A stretch of 64,000 nt of DNA from Pseudorhizobium endolithicum (GTDB lineage: Bacteria > Pseudomonadota > Alphaproteobacteria > Rhizobiales > Rhizobiaceae), in the NCBI RefSeq assembly GCF_902153245.2, contig NZ_CABFWF030000014.1, positions 1 through 64,000 on the forward strand. Reading direction: 5' to 3'. The translations under genes and the position numbers were made by a program. This document shows, one piece after another, positions 1 to 8,558 of the stretch (the first letter of the stretch is position 1; each line of letters begins with the position of its first letter). Below the pieces are notes generated by a model. It was given only the letters and a program-made list of their open reading frames with translations. It searched no databases and was not told the DNA's origin.

Positions 1-2
1 GC

Positions 3-59
3 GTCACCATCTCGAGAGCTGTCTGTTCGGGAGCAGGTTTCTTCAACATGTCCCAGTGA
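3..59 (+). CDS. 3' end of an unidentified gene (partial, tentative)
   Basis: An open frame runs in from the left edge and stops at a TGA at 57-59, giving the C-terminal residues VTISRAVCSGAGFFNMSQ. I do not recognise the protein. The main support is context: a strong rho-independent terminator in the same orientation begins 43 bases after the stop, and no other plus-strand gene in the window could need it. The fragment is too short to judge coding potential. Confidence 0.3.
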   Translation, partial: VTISRAVCSGAGFFNMSQ

Positions 60-102
60 ATCACAAAACCCCCAGCCAGGTCAGGGGTTTGTCAGCAGTC
101 TG

Positions 103-134
103 AAGCCCCGCATCGCTGCGGGGCTTCTTTTTTT
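103..134 (+). terminator. Rho-independent terminator
   Basis: A 10-bp stem (AAGCCCCGCA / TGCGGGGCTT) with a 4-base loop is followed directly by a run of seven T on the plus strand. It would end the gene entering from the left. The minus strand has no T tract after the stem, so it is probably not a terminator for the converging PhoX-like gene, whose stop is at 149. Confidence 0.85.
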
Positions 135-148
135 GTGCCTACAGGTCC

Positions 149-2137
149 CTAGACGGCGATCTTGCCGCCACCGACCTTCGTGATGGCAAGCACCGACGGG
201 CGCACCGGCATGTCGTCCTTGAAATCCGGCCAGCGGGTCGAGAGGTCCTCGTAGTAGGACGGACGTCCATGGCCGCCCCAGTCCTCGCCGCCATCGCCCG
301 GATGCTGTACGGCGACGAAAGCCGTCTCGTCGTCCGGCGTGAACAACGGGCCGCAAAGCTCGGCGCCCACCGGCACGCGGAAGAAGAGCCTGGACGTCGC
401 CCGTGCGTCGCCCTCCGTATCGACTGCCCACAGGCCATCCGTGCGGCCGGTCGCCTCGTTGCTGTTGCCGTCGGTGGAGACCCATAGGCGGCCGGCGGAA
501 TCGACCGCGCAGTTGTCCGGCATACCGAACCAACCGTTTTTGGTCGTTTCGGTCGAGAAGGTGGCGCCGACTTCCGCGACGGAAGGATCGCCGCATTTCA
601 GCAGCACTTCCCACTTGCCCGAGGTTGCGGAGAAATCCCCGTCAGCTTCCGAGATTTCGATGATGTGCCCGAAGGCATTCTCGGCACGCGGATTGGCCGC
701 ATCGACCTCGTCGGCCTTGCGCTTCGTGTTGTTGGTCAGCATCACGTAGACCTTGCCGTTCACCTCGTTCGGCTGGACATCCTCCGGACGGTCCATCTTC
801 GTGGCGCCCAGCACATCGCCGGCGCGACGTGTCTCGATGAGGACGTCGGCCTGGCTGGCGAAGCCGTTCTCCGCCGTCAGCGGTCCCTGACCGTGCACGA
901 GCGGCAGCCATCCCATGCTGCCGTCCTCGTTGAACTTCGCGACATAGAGCGTGCCGGCTTCGAGCAGGTCCATGTTCGCTGCTCGGTCATCGGGATTGTA
1001 CGTGCCCTCGGTGACGAACTTGTAGACATAGTCGAACCGTTCATCGTCACCGAGATAGAAGACCACCTTGCCGTTCTTCGCGACGATCGATTCGGCACCC
1101 TCGTGCTTGGTGCGCCCAAGCGCCGTGCGCTTCTTCGGGACCGAGTTCGGATCGGAGACGTCCACTTCGACGACCCAACCGAAACGGTTGGGCTCGTTCG
1201 GCTCCTTCGAGAGGTCGAAGCGGTCGTAGAAACGGCCCCACTCGTAACTCCCCTCCGGCACGCCGTAGCGCTCGTAGTTCGACGCCTCCGGATGGCCTGC
1301 CGGCAATTCGCCCATGAAGTAGCCGTGGAAGTTCTCCTCCGCCATGATGTAGGTGCCCCAGGGCGTGACGCCGCCGGCACAGTTGTTGAGCGTGCCGATG
1401 ACCTTCGTCCCGGTGCTGTCGGCCGAGGTCTTCAGACGATCGTTGCCGGCCGCCGGACCGGTAATCTGCATCTCGGTGTTGACGGTGATGCGCCGGTTGT
1501 TCTTGCCCTCGCGGACGACCTGCCATTTGCCGTCGACCCGGCGGATTTCGACGATGGTGCCGCCATGTGCGGCCATCTCCACATCGACCTGTTCCTGGGT
1601 GAGCGGCCCCTGCTCCAGCTTTCCGTCGACGACCTTGACGAGGCCCGGAAACATCAGATGCGGGTTCGTATATTCGTGGTTGACGACCAGAAGACCGTGA
1701 TCTGCCGCACCGCCGAGCGGGATGAAGCCGACATAGTCGTTGTTGTAACCGAACTGCCTTGCCTGGGCCTCGGCCGTCTGGTTCACGGGATCGAACTCCG
1801 GTGAGTCCGGGAACAGCGCATCGCCCCAACGCAGGAGAACATCCGCATCGTAGCCTTCTGCGACGTGGTGGTTGGCATCGACGCCGGCTTCCACCTCCGG
1901 GAAGGAAAAGGCCGATCCGGTGGCGGCTCTTGCCTTTTCGGCGGTCATCAGGGCAACGGGGCTGACGGTTGCCGCGATAGCGGACACCGCAAGCGATCCC
2001 TGGAGGAAATCGCGGCGGGAGAAGCGGCGGCTTATGATCTCGCCCATCGTCGGATTGAGGCTCGAATTGTGGCCATCGCCATCGGCTTCTTCCAGCTGGG
2101 TGGTCGGGAACATCTTCGGACAGAGGTCTTCGGTCAT
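149..2137 (-). CDS. PhoX family alkaline phosphatase (DUF839), Tat-exported
   Basis: 662-residue protein of the PhoX/DUF839 family: calcium- and iron-dependent periplasmic phosphomonoesterases. The N-terminus carries a twin-arginine signal (SRRDFLQG, about residue 40) followed by an alanine-rich hydrophobic stretch, so it should leave the cytoplasm folded via Tat. The family motifs NHEYTNP and NCAGGVTPWGTY are present; the latter holds the cysteine expected to bind iron. I chose the ATG at 2137 over the upstream ATG at 2209 because AAGGAG lies 7 bases before it. The L,D-transpeptidase gene lies 85 bp upstream on the same strand. I saw no convincing Pho box, so phosphate control is unproven. 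The family is clear; the true substrate is not. Confidence 0.9.
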   Translation of the reverse strand: MTEDLCPKMFPTTQLEEADGDGHNSSLNPTMGEIISRRFSRRDFLQGSLAVSAIAATVSPVALMTAEKARAATGSAFSFPEVEAGVDANHHVAEGYDADVLLRWGDALFPDSPEFDPVNQTAEAQARQFGYNNDYVGFIPLGGAADHGLLVVNHEYTNPHLMFPGLVKVVDGKLEQGPLTQEQVDVEMAAHGGTIVEIRRVDGKWQVVREGKNNRRITVNTEMQITGPAAGNDRLKTSADSTGTKVIGTLNNCAGGVTPWGTYIMAEENFHGYFMGELPAGHPEASNYERYGVPEGSYEWGRFYDRFDLSKEPNEPNRFGWVVEVDVSDPNSVPKKRTALGRTKHEGAESIVAKNGKVVFYLGDDERFDYVYKFVTEGTYNPDDRAANMDLLEAGTLYVAKFNEDGSMGWLPLVHGQGPLTAENGFASQADVLIETRRAGDVLGATKMDRPEDVQPNEVNGKVYVMLTNNTKRKADEVDAANPRAENAFGHIIEISEADGDFSATSGKWEVLLKCGDPSVAEVGATFSTETTKNGWFGMPDNCAVDSAGRLWVSTDGNSNEATGRTDGLWAVDTEGDARATSRLFFRVPVGAELCGPLFTPDDETAFVAVQHPGDGGEDWGGHGRPSYYEDLSTRWPDFKDDMPVRPSVLAITKVGGGKIAV

Positions 2138-2222
2138 GGCAGTCTCCTTGACGCAATCGTTGTTCGACGCGTGGCAACCTAGAAGCGCTCCATTACGGTT
2201 ATGCGACATCCGCCGCCGGCCG

Positions 2223-2771
2223 CTACAACACGCGCACGACCGTTCCGGCCCGCATGAAGCGGAGCAGCCGCCGCATGTCCCTGAGGCTGACCGCGATACA
2301 GCCTGCCGTCGGCTGGTAGCCGGGCCTGATCAGGTGGAAAAAGATCGCCGAGCCACGATGTCGCCGCCGGGAGGAAATGTTCCAGTCCAGCACGATGCAG
2401 ACGTCATAGAGGCCATCCTTCCGCATCATCTCCTCGTGGCTCGGCCGAAACGGCGCCCTGACCAGCCGGTTGTAGCTCGGATGATCCGGCTGATCGCACC
2501 ACAGCATATCCTTCGATATGCGCCGCATCGGCAGGCCCGTGTGGAGGGACCGGACGCGATCGCCGCGGGTGAAACCATGGAGGACCTTCATGGCGGCAAT
2601 GGGTGTCGCGCCGTCGCCCTCCCGCTTGACGGCGGTGCGTCCCGACCGGCCGAGGGCAGCCGGAACGGTGATGCCACCCAGGGTGACGGTGCCCCGCGAG
2701 CGGTTTCCGGGAGCCGCCCGGACGGTGACGACCGGCATGGAAACCCGTCCGCCCCTACGCAAATCGGCCAT
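2223..2771 (-). CDS. L,D-transpeptidase-domain (YkuD) protein
   Basis: 182-residue protein with a YkuD-like catalytic core. The signature HLIRPGYQPTAGCIAVS in the C-terminal third gives the catalytic His and Cys. YkuD enzymes form 3-3 peptidoglycan cross-links or anchor outer-membrane proteins to peptidoglycan. This subgroup (conserved 'Y..L..P.R...E.M.R.D..YD' region) is common in Rhizobiales and is often annotated only as an L,D-transpeptidase family or YkuD protein. No clear signal peptide is seen, which is odd for a periplasmic enzyme; either the N-terminus is misassigned or export is unconventional. The start is an ATG preceded by GAGGGA. The PhoX-like gene follows on the same strand. 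Confidence 0.8.
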   Translation of the reverse strand: MADLRRGGRVSMPVVTVRAAPGNRSRGTVTLGGITVPAALGRSGRTAVKREGDGATPIAAMKVLHGFTRGDRVRSLHTGLPMRRISKDMLWCDQPDHPSYNRLVRAPFRPSHEEMMRKDGLYDVCIVLDWNISSRRRHRGSAIFFHLIRPGYQPTAGCIAVSLRDMRRLLRFMRAGTVVRVL

Positions 2772-2907
2772 ATTCCCTCACGAATTCTTGCTTTGAAGAT
2801 GATTTGGTTTGAATTCATAGCACGATGCGACTTAGATCAAGTGCCTGAACCGATTGCTCTCTCTCACACAGTCGAAGAAGAGCGGATAGAACAAGAGGCA
2901 AGAACAT

Positions 2908-3591
2908 ATGGCAGCTCGTACGATATTGCTGGTGGACGACGACGACGACCTGCGGGAAACGCTGACGGAACAGCTGTCTCTGTACGAGGAATTCTCGCTT
3001 CTGCAGGAGCCGAACGCCAGCAGGGCGATGCAAGTCGCCAAGTCGAGCCAGGTGGACCTGCTGATCATGGATGTCGGCCTTCCCGACATGGACGGTCGGG
3101 AAGCGGTGAAGCTGCTGCGCAAGAACGGCTTCAAGGCACCGATCATCATGCTGACCGGCCATGACACCGATTCCGACACGATCCTGGGCCTCGAGGCCGG
3201 TGCCAACGACTACATCACCAAGCCCTTCCGCTTCGCCGTCCTGCTTGCGCGCATCCGCGCGCAGCTCCGCCAGTACGAGCAGAGCGAAGACGCGACCTTC
3301 ACGGTCGGTCCCTATATCTTCAAGCCGAGCCAGAAGCTGCTGACGGCCGACGACGGAAAGAAGATCCGGCTGACGGAGAAGGAAGCCGCAATCATCCGCT
3401 ATCTCTACCGGGCCGGCCAGAAGGTCGTGACTCGGGATATCCTCCTGGAAGAGGTCTGGGGCTACAACTCCGGCGTGACAACCCACACCCTGGAGACCCA
3501 CGTGTACCGGCTCCGGCAGAAGATCGAACGCGATCCGTCCAACGCCGAAATTCTCGTCACCGAGAACGGCGGCTACAAGATCGTTCCCTAA
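2908..3591 (+). CDS. cenR: OmpR-family response regulator, CenR-like
   Basis: 227 residues: receiver domain (1-120) with acidic cluster DDDDD (10-14), phospho-acceptor Asp55 (LLIMD) and Lys105 (ITKPF), then an OmpR/PhoB winged helix (about 130-225, ending with ETHVYRLRQKIERD). Sequence style and length match the very conserved alphaproteobacterial regulator CenR, partner of the histidine kinase CenK, which is essential for envelope integrity in Caulobacter and Sinorhizobium. The symbol rests on remembered similarity, not a database search. No kinase gene is adjacent. A cyclic-nucleotide-binding-domain gene starts 9 bases after the stop and is probably co-transcribed. An AGAGG ribosome site precedes the ATG. 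Confidence 0.88.
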   Translation: MAARTILLVDDDDDLRETLTEQLSLYEEFSLLQEPNASRAMQVAKSSQVDLLIMDVGLPDMDGREAVKLLRKNGFKAPIIMLTGHDTDSDTILGLEAGANDYITKPFRFAVLLARIRAQLRQYEQSEDATFTVGPYIFKPSQKLLTADDGKKIRLTEKEAAIIRYLYRAGQKVVTRDILLEEVWGYNSGVTTHTLETHVYRLRQKIERDPSNAEILVTENGGYKIVP

Positions 3592-3599
3592 GGCATCCG

Positions 3600-4052
3600 A
3601 TGGCCCTCAACGACGACATCCGGCTTCTATCGCAGGTCACACTCTTCCGGCAGCTCACCGACGACCAGTTGCGGCTTCTGGCCTTCGGCGCTGAACGCCG
3701 GGCCGTTGCGGCGGGACAGGAGCTGTTTCGTGAGGGGTCTCCCGCGGAATGCGCCTTCGTGGTCGTCAAGGGCGCGTTCGAGCTCTACGCCTCCGACCGG
3801 GGCACGGCGCGCCTCCAGGATGTCGCGGTGCCGGGAACGCTTCTCTCGGAGCTTGCGCTGGTGACGATGGTGGAGCGGAAGTTCACGGCGATCGCCGTGG
3901 AGGATGCCGAAGTCCTCCGTGTCACGCGGACGCTCTTCCACCGGCTCCTCGAAGAATACCCGCAGGTGGGCCGCATGGTGGAAGGCCGTATCCGCGACAA
4001 CATCGTGGCCATGGCAAGCGCAGCCGCCGGGCTGCAAAGCCGGTTCCGCTGA
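3600..4052 (+). CDS. Cyclic nucleotide-binding domain protein without DNA-binding domain
   Basis: 150 residues made almost entirely of one cNMP-binding beta-roll (Crp N-domain type; motifs LFREGSPAECAFVVVKGAFELY and LSELALVT). There is no helix-turn-helix, channel or kinase part, so it would act by protein contact or as a small ligand sensor. The Crp phosphate-binding-cassette arginine and serine (RS.A) are not obvious, so cAMP binding is doubtful. The start is 9 bases after the CenR-like stop with TAAGG as ribosome site, which indicates an operon. It converges with xthA, with three bases between stops. Confidence 0.85.
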   Translation: MALNDDIRLLSQVTLFRQLTDDQLRLLAFGAERRAVAAGQELFREGSPAECAFVVVKGAFELYASDRGTARLQDVAVPGTLLSELALVTMVERKFTAIAVEDAEVLRVTRTLFHRLLEEYPQVGRMVEGRIRDNIVAMASAAAGLQSRFR

Positions 4053-4055
4053 TAC

Positions 4056-4859
4056 TCAGAACTTGAAGACCGCGGTCACCGGCACATGGTCGGATGGCTG
4101 GTTCCAGCCCCGCGCTTCCTTCAGCACCTCGATGCGGTCCAGGAACGGCCCCAGATCATGCGACGACCAGATATGGTCGAGCCGCCGCCCACGATCGGCC
4201 GCCGCCCAGTCCTTGGCCCGGTAGCTCCACCAGGTATAGAGCTTTTCCTCCGCCGGCACGTGCTGGCGCATCAGATCCAGCCACTTGCCCTTGCTCATCA
4301 CCTCGAGCAGGCCTTCGGTCTCGACGGGCGTGTGGCTGATGATCTTCAGCATCTGCTTGTGCGACCAGACGTCGTGCTCGAGCGGCGCGATATTGAGGTC
4401 GCCGACGAGGATGGACGAAATGCCGGGAATGACATCCGCCTTCAGGCACTTCATCTCCTCCACGAAATCGAGCTTGTGGCCGAATTTCGGATTGACGGTG
4501 CGATCCGGTTCATCCCCGCCCGCGGGCACATAGAAATTGTGAAGCCGGATGCGACGCGAGCCGCGTTCGAAGATTGCCGAGATGTGACGTGCGTCGCCGA
4601 CGCCGCAGTAGTTCTGGCGATGATCCTCAGCCAGCGGTACCCGCGAGGCAATGGCCACGCCATGATAGCCCTTCTGGCCGTGGATGATGATATGGGCGTA
4701 GCCGAGGTCCTTCAGCGGCTGCAGCGGAAACTCGTGCTCCTGGCACTTGATCTCCTGGAGACACAGGATGTCCGGCTGGTGACGGACGATGAACTGCTCG
4801 ACGATGGGCATGCGAAGCCGCACCGAATTGATGTTCCAGGTGGTGATGGAGAATGTCAT
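4056..4859 (-). CDS. xthA: Exodeoxyribonuclease III
   Basis: 267-residue ExoIII/AP-endonuclease (EEP fold), which cleaves DNA 5' to abasic sites and degrades 3' ends during base-excision repair. The expected metal and catalytic motifs are in order: WNINSVR at the N-terminus, LQEIK with the metal-binding Glu36, YHGVAI, GDLNIAP in the middle, and SDHVP at the C-terminus. Length matches bacterial XthA (about 260-270). The ATG is preceded by GAGGTTTAGGA. It lies 89 bp downstream of lolA on the same strand. Confidence 0.95.
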   Translation of the reverse strand: MTFSITTWNINSVRLRMPIVEQFIVRHQPDILCLQEIKCQEHEFPLQPLKDLGYAHIIIHGQKGYHGVAIASRVPLAEDHRQNYCGVGDARHISAIFERGSRRIRLHNFYVPAGGDEPDRTVNPKFGHKLDFVEEMKCLKADVIPGISSILVGDLNIAPLEHDVWSHKQMLKIISHTPVETEGLLEVMSKGKWLDLMRQHVPAEEKLYTWWSYRAKDWAAADRGRRLDHIWSSHDLGPFLDRIEVLKEARGWNQPSDHVPVTAVFKF

Positions 4860-4948
4860 TCCTAAACCTCAGGCGGGATGCCGCAGGGTTTAGGGGATTT
4901 CACCGGGCGGGTGAAGCAAAAACGGCGACCTTCTGGAATCCGGAAGGC

Positions 4949-5602
4949 TTAGAGCTTGCGGACTTCATCGTAGGGAATACGGAAGACCCGTTCATCGAAG
5001 CCGACGCCATTCTTGACGTTGTAGATCATCACCGACGTGTCCTTGTTCTGGGCGTCGGTTATGGTCCATTGCCTGAGCTCGAAGGTCTTCGAATCGAACA
5101 TCATCGTGATCGTCGAATCGCCGAAGATGGTCCTGTTGCCGAGCACGATCGTCGTCAGATCGGGCTCCTCGCGGACGTCGCGGACCATCTGGTTCGACAG
5201 GTCGATGCGTTCGGCAAGGAGCAGGCTGAGCGGGGTCTTGGAAAGCGGGTAGAGATCCCAGGTTTTCAGCTTCGTATTGCCGATGACGACGTTCTTGCCG
5301 TCGGCGATGACGCGGATAGGCGAGGGATCCTCGAAGTTGAACCGCAGCTTGCCGGGACGCTCGATGAAGAATTTCCCGCCCGTCTGCTCGCCGCGGGGAC
5401 CGAACTGGACGAATTCGCCCATCATCGTCTTCACCGAAGAGAAGTGGTCCGCGATCCGCTGGGCCGCCGCAGAGCCGCCGGCACCCTGTGCGCCAGCACC
5501 TCCCGGCATCAGTGCCGCCGCGGCAAAACCAAGCAGGCCGGCAGAGAAGGCCCTGCGACTGACAGCTTCCGGCGCAGGAAAATACGCGGTCTTTTTCTTC
5601 AT
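4949..5602 (-). CDS. lolA: Outer-membrane lipoprotein carrier protein LolA
   Basis: 217-residue periplasmic LolA-type chaperone, which receives lipoproteins from LolCDE and hands them to the outer membrane. The N-terminus (KKKTAYFPAPEAVSRRAF followed by an Ala/Leu-rich stretch) is an export signal with a cleavage site near AGAQ; the arginine pair hints at Tat-like style but is not a classic motif. The mature part shows the family pattern GEFVQFGPRGEQTGGKFFIERPGKL and the half-barrel repeats. The start is the ATG at 5602, because AAGGAG lies just ahead of it; the longer TTG frame would have no ribosome site. It lies 67 bp downstream of ftsK, a common rhizobial order. Confidence 0.9.
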   Translation of the reverse strand: MKKKTAYFPAPEAVSRRAFSAGLLGFAAAALMPGGAGAQGAGGSAAAQRIADHFSSVKTMMGEFVQFGPRGEQTGGKFFIERPGKLRFNFEDPSPIRVIADGKNVVIGNTKLKTWDLYPLSKTPLSLLLAERIDLSNQMVRDVREEPDLTTIVLGNRTIFGDSTITMMFDSKTFELRQWTITDAQNKDTSVMIYNVKNGVGFDERVFRIPYDEVRKL

Positions 5603-5669
5603 TCTGTTCTCCTTCAACCGCTTCCTGAAATCAAAAGGCGGCGGCTTGATGACAACGCGTCGCCAGCGA

Positions 5670-8324
5670 TCAGCGTTCCAGGATGTCCGCCTCCGTGGGC
5701 ACCAGGATTTCGCGCTTTCCGGCGTGGTTGGCGGGCCCGATCAGCCCCTCCTGCTCCATCCGTTCGATCAGCGAGGCTGCACGGTTGTACCCTATGCCCA
5801 ATCGTCGCTGGATATAGGAGGTGGAGGCCTTGCCGTCACGCAGGACGATGGCGACCGCCTGATCGTAGGGATCCTCCGACTCGGACAGGTTGGCGGTTCC
5901 GGCCGGGCCGGCCCCATCCATATCCTCGTCCTCGTCCGCCGTGATGGCGTCGAGATATTGCGGCGCGCCCTGCGTCTTCAGATAGGCGACAATCTCCTCC
6001 ACTTCCGTATCTGAAACGAAAGGTCCGTGAACGCGCTGGATACGCCCGCCGCCGGCCATGTAGAGCATGTCGCCCATGCCGAGCAACTGTTCGGCTCCCT
6101 GCTCCCCGAGAATGGTGCGGCTGTCGATCTTGGACGTGACCTGGAAGGAGATGCGAGTCGGGAAGTTCGCCTTGATCGTGCCGGTGATGACGTCGACCGA
6201 GGGGCGCTGCGTCGCCATGATGACGTGGATGCCGGCTGCTCGCGCCATCTGCGCCAGACGCTGCACGGCACCTTCGATGTCCTTCCCGGCGACCATCATC
6301 AGGTCGGCCATCTCGTCGATGATGACGACGATGTAGGGGATCGGCTGCAGGTCGAATTCTTCGGTCTCGTAGATCGCTTCGCCCGTCTCGCGGTCGAAGC
6401 CGGTCTGTACGGTCCGCGTCAGCACCTCGCCCTTTGCCAGCGCCTGCTCCACCCGGCTGTTGAAGCCGTCGATGTTGCGCACGCCGATCTTCGACATCTT
6501 CTTGTAGCGCTCTTCCATCTCGCGGACGGTCCACTTGAGCGCCACGACCGCCTTCTTCGGATCCGTCACCACGGGCGAGAGCAGATGCGGGATGCCATCG
6601 TAGACGGAAAGCTCGAGCATCTTCGGGTCGATCATGATGAGGCGGCACTTCTCCGGCGTGTAGCGGTAGAGCAGCGACAGGATCATCGTGTTGATGGCGA
6701 CCGACTTACCCGATCCGGTGGTACCGGCGACCAGCAGATGCGGCATCTTGGCGAGGTCGGCGACCACCGGCTCTCCGCCGATCGTCTTGCCGAGCGCCAT
6801 GGCGAGCTTCGCCTTGCTGGATTCGAAATCCTTGGAGCCGATCATCTCGCGCAGGTAGACGGTCTCGCGCGTCCGGTTCGGCAGTTCGATGCCGATCGCG
6901 TTGCGGCCCGGCACCACCGCCACGCGGGCGGCGATCGCGCTCATGGATCGGGCAATGTCGTCGGCCAGGCCGATGACCCGCGAGGATTTGATACCGGGCG
7001 CCGGCTCCAGCTCGTAGAGCGTCACCACCGGGCCGGGGCGGACGTGGATGATCTCGCCCTTGACGCCGAAATCTTCCAGGACCCCTTCCAGCATGCGGGC
7101 ATTCTGCTCCAGCGCGTCGGCGGACAGCGTTGCATCGCGGGCGACCGCCTTGGGCTCCGCCAGGAGATGGACGGAGGGAAGCTGGAAGCCGTCCGGATCG
7201 ATGAACGACGCCTGCGCCTCGCGGGCAACGCGCGGGCTGGGTTTCGGCGACGGCGGCGGGGCTACGACCCGCGGCTGTGCCCGGCCGGATCCGACGGCCG
7301 CAGGGCGAGTTGCCGCGGAGAACGGAATGTCGTCCTCATCGTCCAGAATACCGGCAGGCCGGACCGGTGGCTCGTCATCGAAGTCGTCGTCATCATGCGC
7401 CATGGGCGGCGCATGGATGGCGCGGCGGGCGGGGACATCGCGCGCCGGCCCCTCAAGCGACGGTTCGACGCGATGCAGGCCGGCAGCCGCGGCCTTCGGG
7501 CGCACGGGTTCGTTGAGCGTGCCGAATTCGTCCTCGTTGAAGTCGTACGGCTGGTCGAAAGTGCTTCGCGCCGGCTTGATGCCGAACAGGCGCCGCATCC
7601 GGGCCTGGGCGATGTACCAGGAGTGCGCGATGGCGCCCAGGGCGAGAAACCCGCCGAAACCGCCTTCGTCCTCCTCGTCCTCCTCGACCGGACTGCGGCG
7701 GACGGCCGACGGGCTGGCGGGCACGTATTCCTCGTCCTCGTCATCGAAGGCCTCTCCGATGAGGCCGGACGCGAAGAGCAACAGCCACCCTGCCGGCACG
7801 GCGAAGAGCATGCCCAGGATGGTCGCCAGCATGCCGGTGGGGTAGGCGCCGACGAAGAGGGCCGGGAAGCGGAGGATCATGTCGCCGATGACGCCGCCGA
7901 TGCCGTTCGGTATCGGCCATGTCAGCGGAGCCGGAAAGCACCCGAGCGATGCGGATGCAAGCAGGGTGCCGCCCGCCCATGCGGCGAGCCGGGCCGGCAC
8001 GCGATTGAACTCGCGCCCGGAGATGAGGGCCAGAGCGAAGGCGAGGACCGGAAGGAGCGCCACCAGGCTGGCTAGGCCCAGGAACTGCATCATCAGGTCG
8101 GCAAAGGCAGCGCCGGCATGGCCGAGTAGGTTCCTCGGCTCGTTGTCGGTCGCATAGGAGAAGCTGGGGTCGGAAACGTTCCATGTGGAGAGTGCGGCCA
8201 CGGCCAGCGCAAGCCCGATGAAGATCCCGAATCCCGCAAGGGCCATGGCCTGCCGGATGACGAAGGCGGCCAGCATGGCCCGGGCCGTACGGTTGCCCAT
8301 TGCTGCCGAATTGCTTCTACCCAT
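5670..8324 (-). CDS. ftsK: DNA translocase FtsK
   Basis: 884-residue septal DNA pump. The N-terminal 200 residues hold about four membrane segments; an acidic, Pro/Arg-rich linker (about 200-400) follows. The C-terminal motor has Walker A (GTTGSGKS, about residue 535), Walker B ([11 protein letters not shown]) and the RecA-like core. The extreme C-terminus is the gamma winged helix (about 825-880: [19 protein letters not shown]) that reads KOPS and contacts XerD. I chose the ATG at 8324 ([10 protein letters not shown]), since the 22 extra residues from the ATG at 8390 look non-conserved; neither start has a strong ribosome site. The linker is shorter than in E. coli, as is usual in alphaproteobacteria. 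Confidence 0.93.
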   Translation of the reverse strand: MGRSNSAAMGNRTARAMLAAFVIRQAMALAGFGIFIGLALAVAALSTWNVSDPSFSYATDNEPRNLLGHAGAAFADLMMQFLGLASLVALLPVLAFALALISGREFNRVPARLAAWAGGTLLASASLGCFPAPLTWPIPNGIGGVIGDMILRFPALFVGAYPTGMLATILGMLFAVPAGWLLLFASGLIGEAFDDEDEEYVPASPSAVRRSPVEEDEEDEGGFGGFLALGAIAHSWYIAQARMRRLFGIKPARSTFDQPYDFNEDEFGTLNEPVRPKAAAAGLHRVEPSLEGPARDVPARRAIHAPPMAHDDDDFDDEPPVRPAGILDDEDDIPFSAATRPAAVGSGRAQPRVVAPPPSPKPSPRVAREAQASFIDPDGFQLPSVHLLAEPKAVARDATLSADALEQNARMLEGVLEDFGVKGEIIHVRPGPVVTLYELEPAPGIKSSRVIGLADDIARSMSAIAARVAVVPGRNAIGIELPNRTRETVYLREMIGSKDFESSKAKLAMALGKTIGGEPVVADLAKMPHLLVAGTTGSGKSVAINTMILSLLYRYTPEKCRLIMIDPKMLELSVYDGIPHLLSPVVTDPKKAVVALKWTVREMEERYKKMSKIGVRNIDGFNSRVEQALAKGEVLTRTVQTGFDRETGEAIYETEEFDLQPIPYIVVIIDEMADLMMVAGKDIEGAVQRLAQMARAAGIHVIMATQRPSVDVITGTIKANFPTRISFQVTSKIDSRTILGEQGAEQLLGMGDMLYMAGGGRIQRVHGPFVSDTEVEEIVAYLKTQGAPQYLDAITADEDEDMDGAGPAGTANLSESEDPYDQAVAIVLRDGKASTSYIQRRLGIGYNRAASLIERMEQEGLIGPANHAGKREILVPTEADILER

Positions 8325-8464
8325 CACTCTGTCCGCTGTTGCCACGTGGAAGGCCGGCGGTTGACCAGGGCACACACCGGCATAGTGCATGGAAGGTACC
8401 GTGCTGATGGTTAATGCGACTTTAACCAGAGATCAGGTGGGCCGGCCGGTACGGCCATAGCTAC

Positions 8465-8490
8465 AAAAAAGCCCGGACCGAGGTCCGGGC
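8465..8490 (-). terminator. Rho-independent terminator of glnK-amtB
   Basis: On the minus strand a stem GCCCGGACC / GGTCCGGGC with a two-base loop is followed by six T. It sits 69 bases after the amtB stop and before ftsK, so it separates the nitrogen operon from the ftsK unit. Confidence 0.9.
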
Positions 8491-8558
8491 AAATGCGGCC
8501 ACCGGAACGGCGGCCGCGACGGGAGGTTCTGCGGCGACCGGCGCCGCCGCAATCTCGA

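Noticed and set aside
2138-2222. Possible Pho box upstream of the PhoX-like gene
   Set aside because: Only a poor match to the CTGTCAT repeat; cannot support phosphate control.
1872-3164. 430-codon plus-strand frame across the PhoX and L,D-transpeptidase genes into the CenR-like gene
   Set aside because: Overlaps three well-supported genes in another frame; no domain, no ribosome site.
6027-8075. 682-codon plus-strand frame opposite ftsK
   Set aside because: Antisense shadow of ftsK; composition is typical of a complement frame and has no motif.
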